Shown here one piece after another: positions 10,487 through 19,336 of a DNA stretch of 64,000 bases; within the stretch, counting starts at the first letter, position 1; every line of letters starts with the position of its first letter. Location of the stretch: NCBI GenBank assembly GCA_030847615.1, contig JAUMIR010000002.1, forward strand, positions 240,703,809-240,767,808. The letters are read 5' to 3'. The stretch is from Gambelia wislizenii. Taxonomy: Eukaryota; Chordata; Lepidosauria; Squamata; Crotaphytidae. A model generated the notes under the pieces. It worked only from the letters and a program-made list of their open reading frames with translations. It did not search any database and had not been told where the DNA came from. A program made the position numbers and the translations under genes.

Positions 10487-10896
10487 CTCTGGCTTTTCTT
10501 CGCAAAGGAAGATTCAGGAAGGACTCATCCCGCGCTTTCTGCAAGCATGCTGATGACTAAAAAGGCCAATCCAAGATAAACAAGTCCGGTTGCAGAAAGC
10601 ACAGCAGAAGGTCTCCTTGGGTGATGTTTCCAGGTTGTGATTCTTTCTGCGTTGTCGTTTCTCTTCAAGACTTGTTCATCATGAGTTCTCAAATAAGGCT
10701 GCAGCATTGTGGATAGTGCGTCTCCATGCCTCCCGATGTGAGACCAGGGCGGACCATTGTTGGTGATCAATTTGGCTGAGCCTGAGGTGTTGTTTCAGGG
10801 AGTCCTTGTATCGCTTTTTTGTATCGCTCTTACACTGACCCGTAGTGAGTTCACCGTAGAGTACTATTTTTGGGAGGCAATGGTCCTCCATCCTAG
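10487..10896 (-). mobile_element. LINE-X copy 2, 3' fragment
   Basis: The minus strand reads the same C-terminal region as 9415-9835 with roughly 90% or better identity by eye: LPKIVLYGELTTGQ, KKRYKDSLKQHL, and the finger CAFCNRTCLSWIGLFSHQHA. It ends at the same 3' position (AAGCCAGAG). It is severely 5'-truncated, near 10896. It forms an inverted pair with copy 1, separated by about 650 bases. Confidence 0.87.
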
Positions 10897-10924
10897 ATTA
10901 TAGGTCCATCGCCTCCATCCAATT

Positions 10925-11125
10925 GTAGCAATATGATTCCAGGTGAACTTCCTCCTATGGAATGCCGGGGCTTGTAGTTTTGGTATGTGGCACCAGAGGA
11001 TCTCCCAGGCTTAGGATCCTAAAGGCCCCTTCCCTCCACTGCCAATCCTAGGATTTCATAGGATGTTGCCATGGCAGTTAAAGTAGAATCGCAGTGCTAC
11101 AATATAGCATGAAAGGGCCCTTGGG
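10925..11125. mobile_element. Family A palindromic MITE, complete copy
   Basis: Left arm ATGATTCCAGG...CTATGGAATGCC and right arm TAGGATTTCATAGGATG...GGCAGTTAAAGTAGAATC are imperfect reverse complements around a centre near 11000. The right end is CATGAAAGGGCCC. The family is likely a hAT-like non-autonomous DNA transposon; no clear 8-bp duplication was found for this copy. Confidence 0.65.
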
Positions 11126-11606
11126 TGGGAGGAAGTGCAGAAATGGCATACCTGTAACTGAGAAAGCATGAGACAGAAAAAGCCTTAAGAAGAGTGATCA
11201 GAAGCAGGATCTTTGTACCTTTTGTTTAGAAAAAATGTACTACAGCAAGGTGCAGCTTTCTTCACTATTATGTGACAAATGGGAATTGACAGATTTTGAT
11301 CAAAGGAATGGAGGTTTATGCTGCATGCCATCTCCACTCCACCCCAGGTACCTGTGGTGCAGACAGAGGAGAATTGCCAGCCACATCATTTGCCCGACTC
11401 ATTTACACATTAATGAAGTGAGCGTGGGAGTAGTCACATAGAAGCAGCAGCCACTTCTCTGCTTGAGAGCTGTTGAAACTGGCATTTAGTGGCTACAAAA
11501 GGGTAAGCATAGGAGCATCACAGACAGCTTGTAGTCATGGGAATAAACAACGTCAGAGCAAAATCAAAGGAATGGTCTTAGCTTTATGTTTCCTAAACTC
11601 AAGCAG

Positions 11607-11800
11607 TGTGCCATAGAGGTTAGGGTGTTGGACTGGGATTTGGGAGACCCAGCTTCTCATGAAACTCACTGGATGAGTGTGGGCCAGTCATTCCCTCTTT
11701 CAACTTGACCTACCTCACAGGGTACTTGAAAGGATAAAAGGAGGAAGAGAGCTATGTTGAGCCTGTTGGAGGAAAGGTGGAAATATACGATACCTGAAAA
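11607..11800 (+). mobile_element. tRNA-derived SINE
   Basis: The head is GAGGTTAGGGTGTTGGACTG. The body has GAAACTCACTGGATGAGTGT and CCTACCTCACAGGGTACTTG, and the tail ends with GGAGGAAAGGTGGAAATATA. It is the same SINE type as 51776-51985. Confidence 0.75.
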
Positions 11801-11929
11801 TGGTGGTGTTTAGTTGCTTTAGTCAGCTCTCATGTGCATTCAAACGAGAGAGCGCACACACAGCTTCCAGCAAGGCTATCCAGATGATTTTAAATTGTGA
11901 ATTTTAAACTGCATACTGATTGTTTTAAA

Positions 11930-12082
11930 ATGTATTAGTCTTACTTGTTTTTTAAATTGATACGTTTTTAACTGATATGTGTTTTTAACAAATATTATGT
12001 TTATATGTTAATGTGTTGTTCCCTGCCTCAATCCACAGGGAGAGGCAGGTAAGAGATGATTGATGATGATGATGATGATGTG
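11930..12082 (+). mobile_element. L2-like LINE 3' tail
   Basis: A T-rich stretch leads into GTTCCCTGCCTCAATCCACA, then GGGAGAGGCAGGTAAGAGAT and a (GAT)n run at 12057-12080. This layout (short hairpin, then microsatellite tail) is the pattern I associate with L2-type LINE 3' ends. Only the tail is present. Confidence 0.5.
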
Positions 12083-12299
12083 CATGCATACGCACATGGG
12101 TTGCAGAGTTGGATGAACACTTGTAGCAGACAATTGGTTCCTGTGTGTAGAGTGCTTAATGCTTCCCTTACTTGCAAATTCTTGTCTCTAATGTCCCTTC
12201 AATTGCAGTTCCCTCTAGGTGGTTTCACTTTCCATTTCAGAGTCAAAGTGTGTGTGTGTGGGTGGGAGGTACGGGGAGATGAAGGCCAGAATCTTGTTG

Positions 12300-12807
12300 G
12301 TGCTCTTTGCGGTCCCAGGCCGTACAACCCCTCCGCCCCTTTGAATGAAAACTCGACACTTGTTGTTGGATACAAAGATTATATTTTGGTTACATCTTCA
12401 GAAAACATAGGTTAGATACAGGTTAGTGAATACATGTTTTTGGCAATAAAATATGGCTGCAATTTATGGCTAGATGGTTGGCGGCAATGTCTGGGTCGTG
12501 ACCCCTTTTCTTAAGCCCATCCATGTGGGCCAAGACACCTGTCAGCCCATGCTGACACCCTGGAGGAGAGGGCTGTTGGCCGGGCCATCTGCCCGACTCC
12601 CTCTCCTCCCCTGAAAACAAACAGTTAACCGCTAGAGGCGGGGTCTCCCGTGAACTTGAACTTAAACTTGAACTTGAACTAGCGCTTGAACTTGCACTTG
12701 ATGGAGACCCCTGACCTCCTGCCCTATCACGACCCATGACATCTGCCACCAAGGCTTTTCCCCCCGGAAACGCCTTCCGCCAACCATCCCGTCATCAACA
12801 GGCAGCC
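12300..12807 (-). mobile_element. 3' non-coding region of YR retrotransposon
   Basis: Downstream of the recombinase stop lies a non-coding segment framed by inverted repeats. GATGGTTGGCGG (12473-12484) faces CCGCCAACCATC (12777-12788), and inside them GGGTCGTGA (12493-12501) faces TCACGACCC (12727-12735). Near 12653-12703 there is a run of degenerate AACTTG hexamers. YR retrotransposons carry special terminal repeats in place of ordinary LTRs, so this may be part of that apparatus. The exact outer boundary, around 12300-12430, is not certain. Confidence 0.55.
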
Positions 12808-13830
12808 TTAGAGGCCTGCACAAGGTCCCTGCCCTGATGGGGCCCTACGCTCAGGCCAGATGTATGTGGCGTAAGCCCTGGACCTCCATCGGCCCAGCTT
12901 CATGATGGCTTCTGCTGACAGGCCCCCTTCTGCTGCCATGGTTGCGGCTCCTATGCGGAAGGAATGGCTGCCGAATTCTTCTGCTGGCAGCCCCAGCCGC
13001 TTCAAAGCCTTCTTCAGCACGCCCACAAACTGGTACCTCGTGAGCGGGATCCCATCCCGATGCTGAAAAAGGGGGCCTTTTGATGATCCCCGCACTTGCA
13101 AGAACTCCCGCATACAGGTGACCGGGCACGTGAACACGTCTGCGATCTTCTGCAGGTGAAGAGTGGCCCCATGGCCACGCTGGTCGGCCTTAGACCGACG
13201 GATGTGCAACGTCATGCCTTTTCTGGAGATGGTCACATCGTGCAACTGCAGTGCCCTGCCCGAAGTGTCTCGTTTGGAGGAACAGACCACCTCCCCGACT
13301 CTCAGGGCCCCGAAGAATGCCGTGGTGTACGCCGTACTGAATAGCAGCACCTCGTAAGCGGAGTGGCAAATGGAGGGTAGCAAGCCCGCCAGCCGTGCAA
13401 GCGTCTCGAAGGACACTGGGCGCCTCCCATCCACAGCCTTTGGTGTCGCCCGCCTCCAGCCCTCCAAAGCCTTCTTCACCAAGAAGGTATTGCAGGGATC
13501 CCCGTAGCCTGCCGCTTTACTGAAGAAGGAGATGCCCGCCACCTGCCCGGCGATGGTTCGAGACACCCGGCCCTGGTCCTTCAGAGCGGCCAGGTAGTGC
13601 AACACCTCTTGTTCAGATGCCGGCCACGACGTCCCATAGCCCTGTTGTTGTCGGAATGCCATGAACTGAGAGGCCGCCCGCTTATAACTAGCTTGCGTTG
13701 AAGGCGCCAAGGAATCCGCCACGCCTTGCAGCACTAAACGTTCCCAAGGTTCCAGAGGTCTGCTGGAAACGGGGTAGCCATCTCGTCGGCTTCGGGGGCC
13801 AGCTGGCGGAAACGCTCCTCCTGAAATCAA
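12808..13830 (-). CDS. Tyrosine recombinase of DIRS/Ngaro-like retrotransposon
   Basis: An intact 340-residue tyrosine recombinase (phage-integrase fold) that would integrate the circular cDNA of a YR retrotransposon in the nucleus. The N-terminal SAM-like, DNA-binding part is at about residues 27-125. The catalytic part follows, with Arg177 in GALRVGE, His289 and Arg292 in GSHSFRIGAA, Arg314-Trp315 in LGRWRS, and the nucleophile probably Tyr323 in ATYI. All four hallmark positions (R..H-x-x-R..Y) are present, so nothing visible rules out activity. The frame overlaps the end of the RNase H frame (which continues past its premature TGA at 13827) in a different phase, as is common in this group. 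The start at 13830 is simply the first Met, and translation may begin elsewhere. There is no methyltransferase region between RNase H and YR, which argues for a Ngaro/PAT-like rather than DIRS1-like organisation. Confidence 0.93.
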   Translation of the reverse strand: MISGGAFPPAGPRSRRDGYPVSSRPLEPWERLVLQGVADSLAPSTQASYKRAASQFMAFRQQQGYGTSWPASEQEVLHYLAALKDQGRVSRTIAGQVAGISFFSKAAGYGDPCNTFLVKKALEGWRRATPKAVDGRRPVSFETLARLAGLLPSICHSAYEVLLFSTAYTTAFFGALRVGEVVCSSKRDTSGRALQLHDVTISRKGMTLHIRRSKADQRGHGATLHLQKIADVFTCPVTCMREFLQVRGSSKGPLFQHRDGIPLTRYQFVGVLKKALKRLGLPAEEFGSHSFRIGAATMAAEGGLSAEAIMKLGRWRSRAYATYIWPERRAPSGQGPCAGL

Positions 13831-14252
13831 GATAAGGCATCCGCAATCTTGTTATCCACGCCCGGACTGATGTTGGACTCCAGGCATATGAGTACGAACC
13901 GGCGTACCAGCCGCATCACCCTGTCAGACCTGGAGGACTGCCTGTTGATGATGCTCACCACTGCCTGATTGTCACACCAGAAACACACCCTTTTGTCCCC
14001 GAATTCCTCCCCCCATATGGCGAGAGCCACCAGAATGGGAAAGAATTCCAGGAATGTGAGATCCCTCGCCAGGCCAGATGCAGACCATGCCTGCGGCCAT
14101 GGCTGTGCACACCAGTGGCCATTGTAACATACCCTGAAACCTAGGCTGCCCGCTGCATCCGAGTGCACCTGCAGGCCAGCCTCCAGGTTCAGCCTCCCCT
14201 GCCAGACAGAGATACCATTGTAGTATCTTAGGAAATCAAGCCAGACCCCCAT
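13827..14252 (-). CDS. RNase H domain of YR retrotransposon pol
   Basis: This 141-residue segment degrades RNA in the RNA-DNA hybrid during reverse transcription. Carboxylates of the RNase H active site are visible: Asp32 in HSDAAGS, Glu69 in FLEFF, Asp94 in WCDNQAVV and Asp138 in IADALS. It is in the same frame as the RT segment (14292-15413), with only a TGA at 14292-14294 between them. It ends at another TGA (13827-13829), beyond which the frame continues FQEERFRQLAPEADE. A shortening between ESNI and SPGVDN suggests loss of about ten residues compared with relatives I remember. The Met at 14252 is an internal codon and probably not a real start; the segment is part of a longer pol. Confidence 0.88.
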   Translation of the reverse strand: MGVWLDFLRYYNGISVWQGRLNLEAGLQVHSDAAGSLGFRVCYNGHWCAQPWPQAWSASGLARDLTFLEFFPILVALAIWGEEFGDKRVCFWCDNQAVVSIINRQSSRSDRVMRLVRRFVLICLESNISPGVDNKIADALS

Positions 14253-14291
14253 GTCTTCCTTGACCCCTCTCGTCAGGCGGCTGCGGTGGTG

Positions 14292-15413
14292 TCAGGCCCT
14301 CACTCCCCCCGTGAGCCGTGCGATGCGGGCACAAAAGGCCCTCCCCGGCGAGACCACCCTGCCTGCAAAATTTAGATGCCCCAGCAGCGATTGGGCCTCC
14401 TTCAGTGTGATTTTCTCCCTACGCCGAAGGTCGACCAGCATCCCTTTCAGTCCCTCGATCTTGTCATCAGGAAGCCTGGAGACTCCCGCCACAGAATCCA
14501 GCTGTATTCCCAGGTACACAAGGGACGTGGAAGGACCCACTGTCTTCTCCGGGGCCAGGGGGACTCCGAGCTCCTCTGCCAATGCCTGGAAGGAAGAGAG
14601 CAAGAACCCACATTCCTCCCCCCCGGCTGGGCCCATCAGGAGGAAGTCATCCAGGTAGTGGGTGACAAAAGGGGAACCCGCCCTGTGCTGCAGGGCCCAT
14701 TGCAGGAATGTGCTGAAGGTCTCAAAGGCTGCACAGCTGATGGAGCAGCCCATCGGTAATGCCATGTCATAGTACCACTTATCCTGGAATTTGAAGCCCA
14801 GCAGGCAATGATCATCCGGGTGCACTGGTAGCAGTCGGAATGCCGACTGTATGTCGCACTTGGCCATAAGGGCCCCTGGACCACAGCTCTGCAAGAGCCG
14901 GATGGCATGGTCCAATGACGCGTACCTGACCGTGCATAGCTCCGGAGGAATGGCATCGTTGACAGAAGCCCCTTTTGGATAAGATAAGTGGTGTATGAGA
15001 CGGAATTCCCCAGGCGCCTTCTTGGGAACCACCCCAAGCGGCGAGACCTGCAGATTGGGCATGGGAGGTTGCTCAAATGGGCCAGCCATGCGATATCGGC
15101 TCCGTCGCCCCTCCTCTGATGTCATCCGGCCGCGCCAGAGCCGGCCGGATGACCCGCCCCTCAGGGAGGCGTCCAGCCAATCGGGGATGGCCCGGCCCGC
15201 CCCTATTGGCTGACGCTCCTTCCTCCGCCCCTTCCGGCCGCAATACGGCCTGGGAAGGGGACGCCAACATGGCGGCCCCCATGGAGGGCCATGCGGTCCT
15301 CCGCTCCTCCCCCCCCACCCCCAGCGGCGCGGGGAGGCGGGGCGGCCCAAGAGGCATCCGGGGGTGCCGACCGGGCCGCAAAAAGGCCCGCCGGCAAGCG
15401 GCTGAGCCCCCAT
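14292..15413 (-). CDS. Reverse transcriptase of YR retrotransposon pol
   Basis: An open frame of 373 residues. Homology to YR-retrotransposon RT begins near residue 109 (MAGPFEQPPMPNLQVSPLGV) and continues through FRLIHHLSYPKGASVND, the first catalytic Asp187 in KCDIQSAF, the ALPMGCSISCAAFE block, the catalytic YLDD at 253-256, LVYLGIQLD and the thumb-like LLGHLNFA. It makes cDNA from the element RNA. Residues 1-108 are Gly/Pro/Arg-rich and come from a GC-rich island, so they may not be genuine pol sequence. The gag gene and the normal 5' end are absent. The frame ends at TGA 14292-14294, but the same frame resumes directly into RNase H. Confidence 0.9.
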   Translation of the reverse strand: MGAQPLAGGPFCGPVGTPGCLLGRPASPRRWGWGGRSGGPHGPPWGPPCWRPLPRPYCGRKGRRKERQPIGAGRAIPDWLDASLRGGSSGRLWRGRMTSEEGRRSRYRMAGPFEQPPMPNLQVSPLGVVPKKAPGEFRLIHHLSYPKGASVNDAIPPELCTVRYASLDHAIRLLQSCGPGALMAKCDIQSAFRLLPVHPDDHCLLGFKFQDKWYYDMALPMGCSISCAAFETFSTFLQWALQHRAGSPFVTHYLDDFLLMGPAGGEECGFLLSSFQALAEELGVPLAPEKTVGPSTSLVYLGIQLDSVAGVSRLPDDKIEGLKGMLVDLRRREKITLKEAQSLLGHLNFAGRVVSPGRAFCARIARLTGGVRA

Positions 15414-15422
15414 ACTGACGTA
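15083..15422. promoter_or_regulatory. GC-rich promoter-like island
   Basis: About 340 bases packed with CpG, unlike the flanks. It contains TGATGTCAT (CRE-like, near 15116), CCAATCGG (CCAAT box, near 15175), CTATTGGCTGACG (inverted CCAAT, near 15206), CAACATGGCGGCC (YY1-type core, near 15266), GGGGCGG (GC box, near 15340) and TGACGTA (near 15415). Paired NF-Y, YY1 and CRE sites are standard parts of vertebrate CpG-island promoters. A plus-strand ATG at the YY1 core opens about 49 codons starting MAAPMEGH and stopping at 15418. This may be the retrotransposon's own promoter or a host promoter joined to it; I cannot tell which. Confidence 0.5.
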
Positions 15423-15537
15423 GGTTGGGGCAACAGGAGGAAATAGTCTGCCAGTGCTGTCATTGTGAATGAATTAAGGCATTGGAGAAACAGGCTGCTC
15501 CTAGGTGTAGATTTTATCTGCCACTGCTGTGCAAGCC

Positions 15538-15778
15538 CACCCTTGTTGTGTGCCTTCAAGTACTGTCTCACTTATGGCGACCCTAAGGCCACCCTTTCAT
15601 GGGGTTTTCTTGGCAAGATTTGTTCAGAGGGGGCTGCCTTTGCCTCCCTCTGAGGCTCAGAGAGTGTTACTTGCCCAAGGTCACCCAGTGGGTTTCTATG
15701 GCTAAGCGGGGATTTTGAATCCTGGCCTCCAGAGTCATAGTTCAATGCTTGAACCACTACACCACGGGTGGCTCTTTC
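15538..15778 (-). mobile_element. Sauria SINE
   Basis: On the minus strand a tRNA-like head (GTGTAGTGGTTCAAGCATTG) is followed by GTGACCTTGGGCAAGT, CCAAGAAAACCCCATGA and the BovB-like tail ending TTGAAGGCACACAACAA. It is nearly full length. Confidence 0.9.
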
Positions 15779-15781
15779 CCC

Positions 15782-16145
15782 TCAGGCAAACCAGGACACA
15801 TGTGGCCAGGCAACATCAGACTGTGGACAAGATGGCAAAAGTTATTAATGAGGAAGAAGACACAAGCAAGGAGTGACTGTTACAATTTGCTTTTGCCTGA
15901 GCCTGTGGGAAGAGCAAGATTCCACCCCCTCCCCTCCGTGAAGGTGATTGAATGCAAACTGCTTTTGGTCTTTGAACTCAGTTTGCAGTGAAGTCCACTG
16001 AGGATAAAGAAAGAAACTGGGAGGAGGGAAGAGAATCTGGGATATTTAAAAGCAGCAAGAAAATGGTATGACAGAGAATTAATTGGGACAGTCCCTGCCA
16101 AATCAGAACAGTTGGAGGGTATGCAGCAGATTTTGTCTTCACCTG
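15782..16145. mobile_element. Family F dispersed repeat, copy 1
   Basis: It shares blocks with 24129-24505 and 38113-38660: AAGATGGCAAAAGTTATTAA, TTTGCTTTTGCCTGAGCCTG, GAGCAAGATTCCACC and TTGGAGGGTATGCAGC at the end. Starts (CCCTCAAACATTTC in the other copies) and ends (GGAGGGTA) look like weak inverted termini. The origin is unknown to me; a non-autonomous DNA transposon is the best guess. Confidence 0.6.
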
Positions 16146-16318
16146 GAAACAAGGAGAACACTAGAATAGTGCACCAAGATTCGTACCTAAAAATGCTTTG
16201 TGGAGATTGGCATGAGGTGAACACATCTTATCCTGTCCTCAAATTACTCCATGCATTAGCAGGAAACAAGGGCTTGAATAGCCTGCCTACATGATGGCTA
16301 TGTCAAGCTTATTGTAGA

Positions 16319-16345
16319 CCAAAAATAAAAATAAAAATAAAATAG
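16319..16345. repeat. (AAAAT)n tract
   Basis: About five AAAAT units; could be the tail of an unrecognised retroposon. Confidence 0.8.
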
Positions 16346-16359
16346 CAGGGAATCCTATA

Positions 16360-16640
16360 GCAATTTTGAGACTGAGAAAAATACATTTGTAGCATAAGCT
16401 TTTATGGACTCCAGTCTACTTCATCAGATGCATGGGGTGAAGTCTGTGTGGACAGATGTGTATACAGTCAGGTGAGTATATATCATGTTCTGTGTTTTTA
16501 TTACAATTGACACACTCCTTTCCTTCCCCCAGCCATTAGTGTATATGTCTGTCCATGGAGGCTTCACTCCATGCATCTGATGAAGTGAACTGGACTCCAT
16601 GAAAGCATATGCTAGAAATGTCTTTTTCTCAGCCTCAAAG
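16360..16640. mobile_element. Inverted-repeat element with 107-bp arms
   Basis: The left arm (TGAGACTGAGAAAAATACAT ... CTTCATCAGATGCATGG, 16366-16466) is the diverged reverse complement of the right arm (16532-16640, CCATGCATCTGATGAAGTGA ... TCTTTTTCTCAGCCTCA). The spacer is about 65 bases. The core ATGCATCTGATGAAGT is familiar from a widespread reptile repeat whose family I cannot name securely. Confidence 0.6.
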
Positions 16641-16706
16641 GTTGACTTCCTTTACAATGAAATAGACTAATATGGCTTTGAATACTATAGTGGCCACGTA
16701 TGTATC

Positions 16707-16710
16707 ACCA

Positions 16711-16758
<48 letters not shown>

Positions 16759-16760
16759 AA
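16707..16760. repeat. (GAAA)n microsatellite
   Basis: About 13 uninterrupted GAAA units. Confidence 0.95.
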
Positions 16761-16837
16761 ATACCCTCCCAGTGCAAAACATAACACTGGTTTGCATGAA
16801 ATCTGTATATGATAATAAACACACATAGAACTAATTA

Positions 16838-17176
16838 CAGGTTGAGTATCCTTATCCAAAATGCTTGGGACCAGAAGTGTTTTGGATATCAGATCCCCCC
16901 CACCCACAGATTTTGGAATATTTGTATATATATAATGAGATATCATGGAGATGGGACATACATCTAAACATGAAATTTATTTATGTTTCATACTTACCTT
17001 GTATACATAGCCTGAAGGTCTTTTTATAGGCAATATTCTTAATAATTTTGTGCATGAAACAAATTTTGTATACATTAAACTATTAGAAAGCAAAGGTGCC
17101 ACTATCTCAGCCACCTGTGTGGACAATTTTGGATTTTGGAGGAATTCGGATTTCCGGATGAGAAATGCTCAACTTG
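16838..17176 (+). mobile_element. Tigger-like (Tc1/mariner) MITE
   Basis: It starts CAGGTTGAGTATCCTTATCC after TA and ends with GAGAAATGCTCAACTTG. Internal blocks such as AATGAGATATCATGGAGATG, TTTATGTTTCATACTTACCT and CACTATCTCAGCCACCTGTG match the non-autonomous Tigger/pogo-type repeat I remember from amniotes. A second copy lies at 41109-41788. Confidence 0.8.
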
Positions 17177-18551
17177 TGCTATAATTTAACTAGAAATGCA
17201 CTAGATTTCCCTGTCTGAGGAAGAGTGTGACCTGTTCAGTCTGCTGCCTAAGTGTACACTGTTGATGGATGGGCAATTTCAGAGCCTCAATCTGCCTTCT
17301 TAGGTTCTTCGTAGTTAAAAGGGCCTTGGATAGGTCAGTCCTTCAAACAGAGAATGCCTTTGAATACAGGACTGTCTTCTTTAAGCTATGATATGTGGGG
17401 CCCCTAGTTTGCCCCCTCAGTAAGCAAACAATGTAAGTAAGTAAATAAAGTAAGTAAACAAACTGATGATTCTTGAAACTGGACTTCAGAGCCTAAAAAT
17501 AATCTGTGGTTTTTTTCAGTACAGGTAGTTTTATGAATCATACCTAGTGCTGGTTGTCAATTTTGAAGCAACCTTCCAGAAGTCCTGGTGGCAGGCTTAC
17601 CCAGCAGTGGTGGTATGTGGCATCAGGAAACCTTCAAACCCTCCAGAGGAAGTGAGAACTGTCAGATAAATTTTCCACAAAGGCCTTGGTATGATGTTAT
17701 CTCAGTGGCATTGTGAGACATAAGCATGTGTTACCCAAATTGCATGGGGGTCTGTGGAGATCCCACAAGTGTCCGAATTCTAATATGGGAAATTTTAATT
17801 AGCTCAAGAGGGCAGCAATAGGTTGGTTAACTGCGGGATCTTTTAATTTATGTATACCAGTATTCACTGATGCGACTCCAAGCCAGGGGATGAAATAACA
17901 ATGGTTTTTATTGAAAAATAATCAGAGGATCACACACATGCATATACTTAAGCTTTGAGCAGTCACACAAGGCTAACAAAGAAAGTAGGAAGTATTTGGA
18001 TAGAGGAATAGATTGAGAGGGTGGTGGGTAATACTGTACCGATCCAAAGAGCAGAGATTTGTGTAGAAGCTGCAACCCTGGTGACACAGACTGATGGAGT
18101 GACGGGATGACAGAGGCTGTGTGCACTTTGGCTGGGTTTTAGGGTGATATTTATATTCACTATTTCCCCCGGAAGGGGTGAGTTTGAGTGGAATACAATG
18201 TCTGGAAGTTTCCCAAGGTTAAACAATGGATTCACTGGATGTGTTAAGAATCGCTAATGGTTGAAACATTAAATCTGATGGGTGTCAGGCAGACCTCTAT
18301 TGTTTTAGGAAAAGGTGTGAGGGAAAACCAATTTTGCAAGCAAAGAGCGCCCACCTACCTTAATGGGATTATTGAGTGACTCATTTCCAGAGATGCCCAG
18401 GGAGAATTAGCCCATTATCTCCCTAATTTATCAGTTCCAGATGATTTCACATAGTACTCACCTGGGTGTGTCTTTTACGAATTTTAGCAGGCTACTTCCT
18501 TAGGTTTTCTGAGCAAACCTTGATTCCTTCTATTTGGGAGTCCCTAATCTA
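17177..18551. other. Unassigned sequence
   Basis: No gene recognised. A GTAA/AAGT-rich stretch lies near 17430-17460. The part around 17900-18300 begins with a poly-U-like TTTTTATTGAAAAATAATC on the plus strand, and on the minus strand it could be the 3' end of an LTR or other retroelement. Evidence is too thin to call it. Confidence 0.4.
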
Positions 18552-18660
18552 CTGCCAGCCAGGGCCGGCTTAACCATACCGCCAAATCAGCATCTGCGGG
18601 GGGCCTCACACAGCCAGAGGGCCCCGCCCTCTTCCCTTTTTAAAAAAAATAAATAAAGTA

Positions 18661-19112
18661 CAGTTGCCCCTCCACATTCGCGACTTTCACATTCGTGGTT
18701 TTGATCATTCGCGGAAAGCTGCCTGCGCCCCCCCCCCCCCCGCTGCTCAACATCCCACTCCCTTCCCAAGGCAGTGAGGGGCTTCTCAGGAAGCTCCTCA
18801 CTGCCTTAGGAAGGGGGGGTGGGAAGCAGCTGGCAGGCTCGCGCTACACCCACTCCCTTCCCAAGGCAGTGAGGGGCTTCTCAGGAGGCTCCTCGCTGCC
18901 TTGGGAAGGGGGGTAGGACCCAGCTGGCACGCTCGCGCTACACCCCACTCCCTTCCCAAGGCAGCGAGGGGCTTCTCGGGAAGCTCCTCGCTGCCTTGGG
19001 AGGGGACTGTGGTGGAAAACCGCTTGCCGGCAGGCTCATTTCTTATTCGCGTTTTTTTCACATTTGCGGGGGTTGTCTGCCCCTAACCCCCGCAAATGTG
19101 AAGGGATGACTG
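18661..19112. mobile_element. Mariner-like MITE (family M3) with internal repeats
   Basis: Termini CAGTTGCCCCTCCACATTCG and (inverse) CAGTCATCCCTTCACATTTG are flanked by TA at 18659-18660 and 19113-19114. The interior is occupied by three GC-rich tandem units. Confidence 0.8.
18754..19033. repeat. Three ~95-bp tandem hairpin units
   Basis: Units start at 18754, 18848 and 18944 with CCCACTCCCTTCCCAAGGCA. Each contains CCTTCCCAAGGCAGTGAGG facing its reverse complement (CCTCACTGCCTTAGGAAGG or a variant), so each unit can fold into its own stem-loop. They lie inside the mariner-like element. Confidence 0.85.
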
Positions 19113-19294
19113 TATCTCCCAAACTAGAAAGAGAAAGAAGCTGGAGGAGGGACTTTGCTGCTCCCTCGCCCCTCCTCCCAGGATCTTCAAAAGGCAAGCC
19201 AGCCAGGCATATGCCGGAGAGGGGTGAGTGTGTGTGTGGAAGGGAGGCATCTCTTTCCTTCTCTTTCTCCCCTGCTCTCTCTTCAGAAAGGGCT

Positions 19295-19336
19295 CCTTCC
19301 TTCCTTCCATCCTTCCTTCCTTCCTTCCTCCCTTCC
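19295..19336. repeat. (CTTC)n tract
   Basis: Imperfect CTTC/CCTT repeats within a C/T-rich region at 19250-19430. Confidence 0.8.

Noticed and set aside
13096..13357. Plus-strand open frames opposite the recombinase
   Set aside because: Antisense shadows of a well-supported coding frame.
15077..15418. 113-codon plus-strand open frame as a host protein
   Set aside because: Several frames stay open here because of the high GC content. Only the short ATG at the YY1-like core is mentioned, as an open question.
17880..18300. Possible LTR of a Gypsy-type element
   Set aside because: A poly-U-like start is the only hint; no paired LTR, primer-binding site or pol nearby.
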